The notes beneath the pieces were generated by a model. The model was not told where the DNA came from. It ran no database searches and saw only the letters and a program-made list of their open reading frames with translations. The position numbers and the translations under genes were made by a program. 64,000 nt of DNA from Leucosporidium creatinivorum (taxonomy: Eukaryota; Basidiomycota; Microbotryomycetes; Leucosporidiales; Leucosporidiaceae): NCBI GenBank assembly GCA_001600635.1, contig BCKL01000013.1, positions 599,537-663,536 on the forward strand. The letters are read 5' to 3'. Shown one piece after another: positions 11,699 to 22,648 of the stretch; positions within the stretch are counted from its first letter, which is position 1, and every line of letters begins with the position of its first letter.

Positions 11699-12615
11699 CT
11701 ACTCCGAGAACCACTCCAACGACTTTCCACCGCTCTGCACCGCCCTATAATCGACAATCTTGCCCTCGGCATTACGAATCTCGTCGGTTAAGATCGAGTG
11801 AAAGACGACGTCGTCCTGGCCTTTCTCGGTGCCGTCGTGGATGCTGTTAGTGCATTGTGTTGGGTTAGGGGGCGAGCGTGGGAGGGCGATGGGCGGGAGG
11901 AAAAGCAGCGGAGGACGGCCGAAGGGGAACGCCGAGACGAGAAAAGGGAGCGAGATGGCGGGTTGTGTGGAGGGAGGGAAGGCGAAGGAGGTCAGCGAAA
12001 CACTCACAGCGCCTCGACGACGAGAGAGCTCACCGAACATGAACGTAGCCGTCTTGCAGCGCGGGGATGCGAATCTTGCCCAAAATTATGGTGCCGTAGG
12101 CGGTCTTGCCGGCGCGGATCTGTAGACGAGCAATCAGCTAGAGCTATGTACGATTTGTAGCGATGACTCACAGCAACCAGATCCCTCTCCAAGTCCCACT
12201 CGGCGAGCTGCTGGTCCGAAACGTCCTGCGCCGAAGCGAACATGCGAGGCTCGTGTTGGTCCCAGTGATGCCTGTTCGTATTAGGACGAGGTCAGTATCA
12301 GCTAACAGCTGCGGTCCTGCTCCCCTGCATCGTCTCAGCCGTCTCCCCACTCTCCCAGCTCGTCACCCGTTCTGCAGCTCACCTGAGCTTGATCCACTCG
12401 TGCTTGATCTGCTGGTCCACTACACCGAAGGCTCTCACAGCGTTGGGCTTCGGCGCATGCTCCTGCTCTCGTGCAGAAGCCGTCAGCAAGCGGCAAGGTG
12501 CGTGCGGAGCTGACGCAGACGCACAGCGTTGAGCTCTACAGAGGTGGAATCGGCCTGTGAGAGTAGTAGTGAGCCTATGTGAGCTGCAGGTCGAGTTTGA
12601 AATCGAACGGACCAT
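11699..12615 (-). CDS. Unrecognised 147-residue intracellular protein
   Basis: I do not recognise the family. Exons on the minus strand, in order: 12613-12615 (only ATG), 12525-12554, 12383-12462, 12172-12271, 12034-12119 and 11699-11843. Together they give 444 nt, exactly 148 codons. The protein starts MADSTSVELNAEHAPKPNAV, includes KHEWIKLRHHWDQHEPRMFA, then KTAYGTIILGKIRIPALQDG and HDGTEKGQDDVVFHSILTDE, and ends SGGKSLEWFSE. No signal peptide or membrane segment is visible. Phase agrees at every junction, which supports the later exons. The 3-base first exon is the weakest part: its donor is GTCCGT and no good branch site is visible, so the true start may differ. Confidence 0.6.
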
Positions 12616-13146
12616 AGTGAGAACAGCGAGTGAAGAGCACGAAGGAGAAAGGCGAGCCGTGTGGGGGCTGAGGTCCAGCTATGAGCTGGCAGCTTCGGCT
12701 CGCTCAAGGAGATGCGTAGGGGTAGCAGCCAACGGGGAAAGAGCTTTGAGCCGCTGCAGAGCTTCCCAAGAGCTAGCTGGGCAACAGCGCACCGCTCGGC
12801 GAAGACTTGCGCCGCTTGCTCAGCTCCGAGTGCAGGGCATAGAGACAGGCTTCAGCAGTCCAGCGAGTCGTAGATGGTCAGGTCTGACGCCATCCTTCCT
12901 TCCATGAACGCACGTCGCCAGCAGATGTGGCCAGCAGTGCAGATAGGCTCGTTGAACCATCGCCGAACCCTCATCCGTTGGTCACCTCCCGCTGCAAGTC
13001 CGATTCATCATAGCTTCTTCTTCTCTAGCGTACATGCTGATGAGCCCCAAGCCACTCAAACTGTACATTGGGCTGTCGTATGATTGCAGAAGGGACGTGC
13101 TGGCCGCTGGCGACGAATCGCTGAGACGGCCGTTCATGGCGATGTA
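12616..13146. other. Intergenic, no gene seen
   Basis: 531 bp between the start of the preceding minus-strand gene and the stop of the metallothionein gene. It should contain the promoter of the former. Open frames here carry no recognisable domain. Confidence 0.5.
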
Positions 13147-13549
13147 TTAGGCGATCTTGGCTGTGGAAGCAGCAGGAGTCAGTACAGCTACATCGCAACT
13201 TCAGCTGTCACTGCCACTCAGCAAAGCGCTCTGCCAGCGATGCAACTCACCCTTCGCGCATCCGCCGGGACCACAATCGCAGGTTCCGCTCTCAGCGCAG
13301 CTGGCCTTGGCCTTACTAGCCTGGCACTCCCCATCAGCGCAAGTGCATTTTCCGTCACGAGCGAAAGCGCAGCTTTGGTGAGCAGCGCAGGGAGCGCCAG
13401 CGGTGGCGGAGGCGGGCGTGTTGGCTGCTTTGGAGGACGGAGCACAGGCGCAGGTGACTCCGCAGATTACTTCGGCTTGTTGGGTCTGTAGTAGAGTAGC
13501 TGTCAGCGCTGCAAGACCGCCTGGAGAGCTACAGCGAGCGCACGGCCAT
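13147..13549 (-). CDS. Cysteine-rich metallothionein-like protein (84 aa)
   Basis: Predicted metal-binding (Cu/Zn/Cd) cytosolic protein. Exon 1 is only ATGGCC (13544-13549), exon 2 is 13251-13485 and exon 3 is 13147-13160; the sum is 255 nt, exactly 85 codons with the stop. The protein begins MATQQAEVICGVTCACAPSS and has 12 cysteines, at about residues 10, 14, 16, 35, 41, 49, 51, 56, 65, 71, 73 and 78, with three CxC pairs (CAC, CTC, CDC) and no aromatic residue except Phe43. This is the usual look of fungal metallothioneins, which buffer copper or cadmium. Donor GTGCGC and branch GCGCTGACA support intron 1; GTGAGT and TACTGAC support intron 2. A simple open frame misses the true N-terminus. 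Confidence 0.82.
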
Positions 13550-13956
13550 CTTGGATTGTTCGACGTTGCGATGCGGGGGTTGCGAGATGACGAGGGGGCT
13601 GTGGGCCGATGAGAGTGAGCAGAGGGTGCAGAGCAGAAACAGCGCCGAATGCTCACTTGAGAGAGAGATGTAGCGAAAGAGCAGCGAGTGGTAAGAAGCA
13701 GAGCCGTCGAACTTCGCCCCCACCTCTCATCTCCAGCCCTTCGTCGCTGTTCTCATTGGCTCGCCGCCGACGAAAGAAACGCTGCAGCGAGTTGATGGTG
13801 AAGTTTCTTGGCTCAGCAGTGCAGAGAGCTCTGGTCAGGCTGCTGGCGAGCTCTTAGCTTCGGCCCCTTTCCTCTCGGTCGGCTAACCTTCCTTCGACAG
13901 AGCAAAACGAGCGTATAATACAGCACAAAACCTCCCCACCACAGACTTTTTCATCT
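13550..13956 (-). promoter_or_regulatory. Upstream region of the metallothionein gene
   Basis: 407 bp between the metallothionein start and the SYLF-gene stop. The minus strand has a TATTATA-like stretch near 13912-13920 and CT-rich tracts. I could not identify a metal-response element with confidence. Confidence 0.3.
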
Positions 13957-15474
13957 TCAGTGCGATCCAGCGTCGAACAGCTTGTCACTGCCCTTCGCAG
14001 GCGACGAAGCTGCTGCCAGGCCGGTGCCGAGAGGAGCCTGCTCGCCGAGAGTACCGTCGGGAACGACGTAGGCTTGGTCGCTGGTTAGGATGAAGATGGA
14101 GGTAGTGGGCGTGTAGATGGATGAAACAGGCGGGCGAGGGCGAAGGNAGGGGAGGGGAGGGGAGGTGAGGGAAGGGAAGAGAGGGAAAGGGTCAGTTCGG
14201 CGCAATCTATGTCGATGCGCAAAGCTGAACGTACGGAAGACCGGACTCGTCAATTCCCTCCGCAGCCTCAATGGTCTCGTACAGAGCGGAAGCGGCCTCG
14301 GGAGGAGGAACCTTGCCACTGTGGCAGGAGCAGGGTTAGCGCCGAGCTGAGCAAGTTCGCGAAGGCGTGACCTACCTGAGAAGGTCGACAGCAGGGATAG
14401 CTTGTCCGTAGAAGGCCTCGTTGGCGTCTTTCTGCGATGTCGAAGAGAGACTGTCAGCATTGGCGCGCTTGCTTGCCAGGCCTCGCCGAATCGTCGAGCC
14501 GAAACTCACCCTCTCAATCAAGACAGTTCCCTCGAGCGACACACCAGCGAACAGTCCCTTGCTCTTGCTGTAGGTGAACATGGGAGCGGGCTTGGTGCTC
14601 AAAGCGGTGTTGACGGCTCCTCCAACTCCGATGGGTCCGGCAGCAGCGCCGAGTTGGCCTCCGATGGTCACGTTGCCGCCCTTGGCGAAGGCAGCGACGG
14701 CCTCCGACGAGTTGAGAACGACGACGAACTGATGAGGAGACGGGGATCGGGCGAGGGGAGATAGGTTCGGCGATAGCGAAGACGAAGTGAGGGCGGCAGG
14801 TCAGCGAAGCCTTCAAACCGGCGCTTGGGGGACTACTCACCTCGCTCAGGTCGGCACCAATCTGCAGACCAAATCCGACTCCACCAGTAGCAATGCACGA
14901 AGGCGCCGACCAGGTGCCATCGTCGAGACGAGCAATGACGACTCCACTGCCGGCCTTTCCAGACCAAACGAAGCCTGCCTTGAGCACGGTGAAGATAGCG
15001 AATCTGTATGCGAGTGCCATGGGTCAGCGTGAGCGCCCCAGGTTGTCAGAAAGCCTGAGCAAGCGTACCCCTTGGCCCTTGCGAGCACCTCCTTCGGGAT
15101 ACTGTTGAGCGCGCTCTCGGGGTGATTGGGGTCGGCCAGGAAGGACTGCAAGATCTTTGCCGACTTGGCGCACTATCGATGAACAGCACGACCGTCAGCC
15201 GAGCTCGACTTGGAAGCGCATGTTTAGCGACGGCGCACCTCGTTCTCGAGCTTGAAGCCCGTCAACGTCTTCTGGCTGCCCTCCTGCACCTCGCGAGCGA
15301 CTTGGTTACCGAATGCTGTAGCTTTGACTCCCGTCTCCTTGGCGACCTGTTGGAACTTGGCGAGGCTGTGGCAGAGAGCAGAGACGGGGGCGTCAGCTCG
15401 AGCGCCTACAGCGCAGCTAGTCCCTCGAGCGCTGTAATGGTGTGAGGGAGCAAGAAAGAGGCCTACAAGGACAT
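13957..15474 (-). CDS. Ysc84/SYLF domain protein (actin patch / lipid binding)
   Basis: Encodes a SYLF (DUF500) protein related to yeast Ysc84/Lsb3 and human SH3YL1. The protein begins MSFLAKFQQVAKETGVKATA from an 8-nt first exon (15467-15474) spliced to the exon ending at 15365. The SYLF domain follows: KGFAIFTVLKAGFVWSGKAG, then GSGVVIARLDDGTWSAPS, the glycine-rich GGVGFGLQIGADLSEFVVVL, and VTIGGQLGAAAGPIGVGGAV. It ends ASSPAKGSDKLFDAGSH. SYLF proteins bind phosphoinositides and, in Ysc84, F-actin at endocytic sites. Unlike Ysc84/Lsb3, no C-terminal SH3 domain is present, so this is a SYLF-only form. Several introns carry CTGAC branch sites; one intron (about 14085-14235) is longer and purine-rich and contains an N at 14147. 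Confidence 0.88.
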
Positions 15475-15783
15475 GATTCGCGAGCTGGCTGAGTTGTAGT
15501 GAAAGCGAGCTGATGTCGTAGAAGGGAGAAGGAGGTGACGCTTGAGTCGAGCACTTGGGCGGTGAAAGAGGGGAGAGGGGCCAGAGTGTTCGAATGTGAC
15601 TCGAAGCAGCTGCAGAGCTTGGAATACCTCGCTGTATCACTGAGAAGACTGTGAAGCCCGCTGCTAGTCGAATGCAGCTACGCTCGGCGACGGTTCGCAG
15701 GCAGCGCCGAGCTCGACTAGTTCTGTGGCAGCTCCACCAGGGTCGACGCTGTCACAGCTTCCATCTCGAGAGGTAGGTCCTCA
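15475..15783. other. Intergenic, no gene seen
   Basis: 309 bp between the start of the SYLF gene and the stop of MATH-BTB copy B, both on the minus strand. Probably the SYLF promoter; nothing specific recognised. Confidence 0.45.
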
Positions 15784-17178
15784 TCACACCATAGACAAGA
15801 GCTCCATCAATGTTACCGCCGCCTGAGGCAGCTCGCCCGCTCCTACCCTCCGCCGAATCTGCTTCATGCCCTCGCTCGCCTTGACCTCCTTCCAGTTGGC
15901 AACCACGAAATCGAGGAGGACCTCACACGCGTCGTCGTATACGGCGATGGAGGAGAAGAGCTCTTGAGCGGCGTTGGTGGTGGTGAGCTGGGCTTTGAGT
16001 TCGGCGAGGGCGAGGGCGCAGAGGGAGGGGGTTTCAAGGAGGTGGGCGAAGCGATAGACGGATTTGGGCGAAACGGGAGGGGGGTGCGAGGGCTTTCCGG
16101 CGAGGTGCCGGTCGAGGAGCTGCTCATGGGTATGCTTGGCGGCTGGGTTGGAAGGAAGGAGAGTCGAAGAGAGAGGAGCGAAGGTGATGTCGCCAGAATG
16201 GAGGTAGAGGAGGACGGCGCGGTAGGTGCTGTACGGCGTTGTCGAAATGTGCACCTCGCGGTAGGTAAAGTCGCCGTCGTCGGAATTGTCCTCGCGCGAG
16301 GGAGGACTGCGCCGCTTGATGAAGTCGTCTGTTTCGTCGTCCGAGTCGTCGCCTTCTCCAAGTCCATCTCCAGAGTTCCACTTCGACACAGTGTTCAATC
16401 GCGCCCTTGACCCCGCCCTCACATCACCGTTCAGCACAATCTCCTCGCCTTCCTGGATCTTGGCTCGTTTGCGAGTCCGGCGAACGCTCTCGGTGAAGTC
16501 GCCCGAGGCGAGGAGCGTCTTGAAGTAGGGGGATGAGGCGGATAGGAAAGAAGAGCTCTCCCAGAGCTCCGCGTCGAGGTTGGAGAAGTAGAGTTGGACG
16601 TCGTTCGGTCGCTTCAGATGTAGGGAAGCTGCGAAAGATGGAGCCTATCAGCGGTAGGTCTTGAGCTGGGTCAAGTCACAGAACTCACCTGAGGAATTGA
16701 TGTTGATTTGGTGGCCCGGAAGGGCGTACTGTGCCGCGCGCGACGGGATGACCGCTGGTAGAGCGAGAACGAAGCGAAAGCGCCGATGGCTCAATGGCCT
16801 GAACGAGCGATCCCTGTTTTCCGCAATCGTCAGGTCTCCTGATGAAACTTTGACCATTTCCATGTCTTTGGTCGGCGGAGGAAAAGCTGCTGCGTGCATG
16901 AGTTGACCCTGGAGCGACGTAGCTCGGCCGGCATCGTCGAGCCAGAAGATGTCTGCTACCAAATCAACATCGCGAGCAAGGCTGCCAGCCTCTGTGCTTC
17001 CAAAAAGCAGCACGAGCGACATGGCCCGATGTTTCTTGACCGCCACCTGTAGCGCAAGTTCGCCGAAGCGAGTCTGGAGCGGCAGTTTCAGCTTCGTCGT
17101 TGGGTCGTTCGTGTCGACTTCGAAGTCCCATGTGAAGGCAAAGGAGTGCTTCTCGACGATGCTGCTGGAAGTCGGCAT
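15784..17178 (-). CDS. MATH-like/BTB domain protein, copy B (intact)
   Basis: Two-exon member of the local family. Exon 1 starts MPTSSSIVEKHSFAFTWDFE and covers the N-terminal MATH-like domain (LPLQTRFGELALQVAV; SHRRFRFVLALPAVIP). A short intron (GTGAGT donor, CCGCTGATA branch) ends in the same position and phase as in the other copies. Exon 2 encodes BTB part 1 (PNDVQLYFSNLDAELWESSS), basic RRTRKRAK, the acidic segment with DDSDDETDDFIKRR, BTB part 2 (YSTYRAVLLYLHSGDITFAP) and a helical BACK-like tail (KSVYRFAHLLETPSLCALAL). Frames are open throughout. The nuclear-type basic motif inside the BTB insert suggests nuclear action; a cullin-3 adaptor role is inferred from domain order only. Confidence 0.82.
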
Positions 17179-17434
17179 GGCGAGGAGCGTGAGAGTGGGA
17201 AGGAGGACGACGGAAGAGGGAGCTTCGGCGATGCTGAGTGGGCGCCGTGGGGGGAGGCAGGCGAGGGTTGACGACTGGAACGGTGAAAAGGAGGATGGAG
17301 CTTTGTTTTGGATAAGACGGGATCCAGAGAAATCAGCTACTGCGGTGCAAAACCACGGGAGTGCTCCATCGACCATCCCGTCAAGTGTGCTGCCCGCTGC
17401 CTCGAAGGCTGACCGAGCGCCGAAAGCCTGCTTT

Positions 17435-17980
17435 CATCCGCTTCTACCCCACCAGCGCTCTGTAGAAAGACCAGTACTCACCTTCAATGGCGAGCGGATC
17501 CTTGCGGTAAAGCTCAGAAGCGACGCGTTCGTGTAGTCCAGCAACAGCGGCGAGCGAAGCGGGTGGTACTAGGAGGGGAGGTATAGTCCAGGAGCTTTCG
17601 TCTGAGCGCGATGTCAGAGCTGTAGGACGATAGCAAACGAGAGCGAGCAGTGAGCGGCGGGAGAGAAACCTGCAAGCCAGCTCGAATTCCACTCTTGTGC
17701 TCCTACCATCACCTCGTTCCTGCTCGTGTACGACANTCGGACGAATCATGTACCTCGTTANACGCCCTGCAGTGCTCTCGGCTGGCCTGCTACACGCCTG
17801 CACCTTCGCCGGCTGAGCATCCGAAGCCCGTCCAGTCTCAGCGCCTCGTCGGCGATTCCTGAGCCCTTCGGTGGCAGCTCGATCGCCCGGAGAGCAGCGC
17901 CAGACCCACAATCGACCGTGCCGGAGCTGCAGGTGCTTGCGAGTCTCGAGATGGGACAGTCAGCCGTCCCGAAGCCCATT
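17435..17980. repeat. Leader repeat upstream of copy B
   Basis: Reverse-complement copy of window bases 1-377 (here 17604-17980), followed by a diverged continuation toward copy B. Two N bases fall at the same places as in the first copy. It contains the family leader word TGAGCGCGATGTCAGAGCTG near 17605. The stretch to 18101 separates copy B from the divergent transporter gene, so it probably works as a shared promoter region. More N bases occur at 17981, 17994 and 18052. Confidence 0.8.
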
Positions 17981-18101
17981 NCCGCCGAAGGCCNACGCTT
18001 GCCTCGAATGAAAGCTTTCGACGAAGGCAGCAGGGCAGCTTGGCTTCATAANCCCACCTCACTCGAACTCGCAGACACTCCACCCAGCTCCCCAGATCGA
18101 G

Positions 18102-20357
18102 ATGCCAGCTCCTCTCGGCCGCCCTTCGTCGACCGTGTCTTCCTCGGCGACGATGCCCGTTTCCCCGTCCCTCGAGCCCAAGCTGGAGTCTACCATCTCC
18201 ACCGACGCATCCAGAGACACGCCTGCACCAGCAGCACAGGGCGGCAACCCTTTCGCTGGCAAGGGCAGTCGATTCTGGCTCGTCTTCCTTTCCCTCTGCA
18301 TCTCCTGCTTCTTGTCGGCACTGGATCTCACCGCCGTGTCTTCGGCTCTACCAGTCAGTGAGTAAAATCTTGCTAGCTCTCTCCGCTCGCCCAAGCTGAC
18401 CCCTGCAAGCACAGTGGCCGCTGACCTCCATTCGGACGACTACTCCTGGGTCGGCTCGGCGTACGCTCTCACCTCTACCGCTCTCATTCCTTGGACGGGA
18501 GGACTCGCTGCCATTTTTGGTCGTCGCGTCACCATGGTGAGTTCGAGTCACCATCAAGCCTCTTCTTCGCCCATGGCTCACCTCGGCGCTCCATTCCGCA
18601 GCTCGGCTCGCTCGTCATCTTCGCTGCTGGATCCGCCATCACCGGCGCTGGACCTAACATGATCATCGTCATCCTCGGTCGTGCTATCGCTGGTATCGGA
18701 GGAGGCGGAATCTTGACGATGGTGAGTGAAAGCACCCTCGGCTCTGCTCGGCGCTTGCTAATGCTCCGCTTCCCGCAGACCGACATTGTCATCGTCGACC
18801 TTCTCCCTCTCGCCGAACGCGGCGCCTTCTTTGGTATCGTCGGCTCCGTCTGGGCCATCGCTTCGGCTATTGGACCCCCCATCGGTGGAGCCCTCGCCTC
18901 GGCGGGTCAATGGCGCTGGCTGTTCTATCTGAACCTTCCCCTCACCGCCATCGCCATCGTCCTCGTCTTCTTCTTCCTTCGCATCAAGGAGCCCCAGACG
19001 ACCATGCAGGAGAAGCTCGCGCAAATGGACTATGTGTGAGTCGGTTTCGTCGTCGCTCCCTCTCGGCTCGGCTAACCCTCTTCTCCTCCGACAGCAACGT
19101 CATCTTCGTCGCTGGCGCAACTGCAACCATCCTTGGCCTCACTTGGGGTGGAGTGACCTACTCGTGGTCCTCCTACAAGGTCCTGGTCCCCCTCGTTCTC
19201 GGTCTCGCAGGCATGGGCGCCTTCTTCTGGATCGAGAAGCGCTTCGTCAAGCATCCGACTGTGCCCTTTGACATCCTCGCCAACCGCACCAGCTTGGTCG
19301 GATTCATCGCCACCTTCCTCCATGGTATCACGGTCCTAGCGGCTCTCTACTACCTTCCCGTCTTCTTTCAAGCAACTCAGGGCGCCTCGGCGATCCAATC
19401 CGGCGTCGACCTCTTCTCGCTCAGCTTGTGAGTTGTTGGCGTCAAGCGCCGGCAGCNTCGTCGCTAACTCAATCCTATGTACAGCACTGTGGCTCCTCTC
19501 GCCATCATCACTGGCATCAGCGTCGGCGTGACGGGCCACTACAAGCTTCAAAACGTGAGTCGCTTCTCTCTTGCCTCTCCGCGACACATCAAGCCGACCT
19601 CACTTTCCAACAGCTCGTCGGTTGGGTATTCATCATCATCGGCTTTGGCCTCACTAGCATGCTGCGATGGGACTCTCCCAAGGCTGCTTGGGTCGGATAG
19701 TGAGCTCTCGTGGCTTTTTCCTCGTTGACGAGGCTGAACACTCTCCTCCCTTTGACAGCCCCATCGTCATGGGTCTCGGACTCGGCATCATCTACGCTGC
19801 TACCAACTTCCCCATTCTCGCTCCTCTCAAGCCTTCTCAACAGCCTCACGCCGTAGGTCGCCCTCTCCTTTCGCCTTACCGCCGTGGAGCATAAGCTGAC
19901 CCTCGCCTCGTCAGATGGCCTTTTACGGCTTCGTGCGAGCCTTTGGACAAGTCTTCGGCATCGCCATTGGCTCCACCATCCTGCAAAACCAGCTCACCAA
20001 GAACTTGCCCGCCGAGTTCACCTCCCAACTCGGCGGCTCGGCTGAGATTGCCTTCTCTTCCATTCCTCTCATCGTCGATCTGTGAGTCTCTCGTACGAGA
20101 TTGAACACCGCCCCTGTCGCACTCATGCTGACCCCTCGCTCTTTTTCGCGCTCCTCAGCGCCGAACCCCTCCGCTCCGAAGTGCGAGCCGCCTTCGCCAA
20201 CTCGATCCAGACAATCTGGCAGGTCATGATCGGCCTCTCCGGTCTCGGTCTCGTCGTCTCCTTCTTCATGAAGTCGCTGCCGTTGACGAGCGAGGTCGAT
20301 GAGAACTGGGGTCTGGAAGAGAAGAAGGCGAGAGATGTCGAGGCGGTGGTAGCTTAG
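18102..20357 (+). CDS. MFS transporter, DHA2 (drug:H+ antiporter) type
   Basis: Integral membrane transporter. After a Ser/Pro-rich cytosolic N-terminus comes TM1 (RFWLVFLSLCISCFLSALDL), then VAADLHSDDYSWVGSAYALT, the loop 2-3 signature IFGRRVTMLGSLVIFAAGSA, the glycine-rich GRAIAGIGGGGILT and the antiporter-like motif AIGPPIGGALASAGQWRWLF. Many further membrane segments follow, consistent with the 14-segment DHA2 layout, ending DVEAVVA at TAG 20355-20357. Short introns interrupt the frame (for example 18542-18600, 18722-18779). The family exports drugs, basic amino acids or siderophores; the substrate cannot be read from sequence. It is divergent from MATH-BTB copy B and tail-to-tail with the exostosin gene. 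Confidence 0.88.
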
Positions 20358-20534
20358 ACGCTGAGGTAGNAGATTCGAAGATAGATAGACTGCTGTGATG
20401 GACANAATCATAGACTCGCCCTGGTCGTCGTCGAGGTCGAGAGCATCGATTTGAGAGCCGAGTACAGCTCGAAGCTCGCCTCTCCCTGTTGAGGGCCTGC
20501 TTCGATAGCAAAGCNAATTGGGATGTGCAAGATG

Positions 20535-22326
20535 CTACTTCTTCGGACCCTCTTTCAGCAACAGCAGCTGCTTCAATAGCATGCCCACCGCATCATCCGT
20601 CCATCCAGCGCCGAGCTCCTTCAACTCCTCCGCGCTCGAGGGCAGGCCGTACTGCATCTTCTGCGCCACCCTCGCAATCCCTTCCCTCTTCCTCTTGATC
20701 TCTTCCTCGCTCACCGCCTGCAGCCTCTGCACCACATCCCCTCCATCTCCCGCCAGCAGCTCTCGCTCGTCCAAAACGACGGCGAGCTCTTCCAACTCGA
20801 GCTGCCCTTTCCACACACNGTCGTAGGTCCCTTGACGGAAGATGACGGGGATGCAGCCGAGTAGAAGCGAGTCGAAGAAGCCTTTGCGAGTGGGTGAGTC
20901 GCCGGGAGGTTGGAGGCTGAAGGTGCTTTGCGACATGGCGAGATGGACCGAGGCGAGTTGGGCGCGAGGGGAGCGAGGGGTGAAGAATTGGAGGGAGATG
21001 AGGGAAGGGGCGGAAGCGTTGTAGTTGAGGAGAGTGTTGGTGAGGTGGCGACGGAGTGCGAAGCCGTTGTGAGGTCCTTTGCCGGCGTTGGCGCTGTTCG
21101 GCTCGTGCTTGCCGGCGAAGGAGAGCCTGCGAGGAGAGACGGGGGTGAGCTGGTGACTCCACGGCGGGGCAGAGCTGAGACCACATACAAATACTTGCGG
21201 TCTTGAGCCATCTGCCACTGGCCGAGCTCGCTCAATCCCGACTGCCTCTCTTCTCGGCGGAGAGGGAGATGCATCGTCGAGGGGTAGGGCATCTGCTCGA
21301 AGGCTGACAGGACGTCCTCCGTCTCCCAGGGAGCTCGCTCGATCCCGAGTACTACCACATCGCTCTTAATGGCCTCCTGCATGTCCATCGAGAGGAGATT
21401 CGACTCGTAGTCGTGGTCGATCAGAGCGAGCGAGAGGATGAGCGACGGATAAGGGCGACGACCTCGGTTCGACTGGACAACGTCGAGGATCCATTGCTTG
21501 ACTTGCGACTTGATCTCAGCGCGGTCGAGGGAAGGAGGGAAGCCGTCGCGATGGCGACAGGTGGCGAGGCAGCGAGCGACGGCGCGGGTGTCGAGGGAGA
21601 TGAAGAGGAAATCGGCTTCCTCGGCGGTGATGGGCTGGGCTTGAGCAATGGTAGAGAGTCGGATGGAGATGATCGATTGAAGAGCGAATTGGTCGGTCTG
21701 GCACATGACGAAGGGCCAGTCCTGGCGATCGGGAAAGGCTTCAGCGCTCGAGCTCGGCGTAAACGAGAGCCGCCTGCTCACCTCGGGGTAGCTGATGGCA
21801 TAGTCCAGCTCTGAGCCGTTCGCCTCCGTCATTCCTCTTGCCAGCCTCTCACCCTCGCTTTCGAAGCTCACGTCCTCGACCGCTGCCGGCGTTGCAGGCG
21901 AAAGAGGTCGACCAGCGCAGAGCTGCTCACACGCCTCGAGATCCTCCTGCAGCAGAGCGGGAGGTTCGACGATGTAGAAGGTGGGGGTTGGAGACTTGCT
22001 TCTGCTGTAGTCGACCGAATAAGGCATCCAATCGGTCATGGGCGTGCGGAGCTGAGCTGGAGTGAGGCAGCTGGGCAGGTCAGGGAGTGTGTAGCGGGTC
22101 AGCCGTGATATCAGCGTCAAGGCGAGCTAATCACCTACAGAGCTAACAATCCAACTCCCATTACCACTCCCAACAGCAGCAGGAATCCCCCTCGGCGTCG
22201 CGCAATCGCCCAAGCGAGAGCGAGCTTGTCGCCTCTTGCAGGCGGACGAGCCGCTGTAGGCGAGTCCGAGTCGACCTGTAGGGAAGTGTAGCCGACTACT
22301 GCACTGGAAGATCCTCTACGATGCAT
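20535..22326 (-). CDS. Exostosin-family (GT47) glycosyltransferase
   Basis: Type II Golgi membrane glycosyltransferase by pattern. A short Arg-rich N-terminus precedes one membrane anchor ([18 protein letters not shown]). The lumenal region includes [20 protein letters not shown] and [20 protein letters not shown]. The exostosin core shows [39 protein letters not shown] and the strongly diagnostic [20 protein letters not shown], where EXT proteins have a RxxRF-like stretch and a CIPV motif. It ends LLLKEGPKK. Introns lie near 21127-21187 and 22070-22135. An N at 20819 makes one residue unknown. GT47 enzymes use UDP- or GDP-sugars to build polysaccharides. It is head-to-head with the GT8-GT64 gene, 322 bp apart, which suggests joint expression. 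Confidence 0.85.
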
Positions 22327-22648
22327 CTCAGTCGAAAGAGCCGAGCCGAGCCGAAGATGTGGTCGAATGCCAAGCCGAGAAGAGAGGGAGAGAGAGCTCC
22401 CGTCGTTCGAGCTCAGACTCTCTCTCTCTCTGCTTCCCGCCTCATTTTGCTGCTTTAGCTCAGAGTTGGCTTCGAGGGCTGATCAGGTGAGCTACAGACA
22501 TATTCACCTACAGCTCTACCCTCTGCAGTCGACTGCACCGTCAACGCTCTCTGACATGCGCTTCTCCGCCTGTTTTGCTCGGGGGAGCGCTCGTTCGACT
22601 AGAAGCTGACCTCTTGCTCTGCTACAACACTACAGAACAGCCATCGAG
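22327..22648. promoter_or_regulatory. Bidirectional promoter between two glycosyltransferase genes
   Basis: 322 bp between the divergent starts of the GT47 and GT8-GT64 genes. It contains a pyrimidine-rich run (CTCTCTCTCTCTGCTTCCC, about 22420-22440) and two ACCTACAG/GCTACAGA words (about 22491-22515). A GAAGCTGACC..CTACAG stretch just before 22649 could be the end of a 5' UTR intron. Confidence 0.45.
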
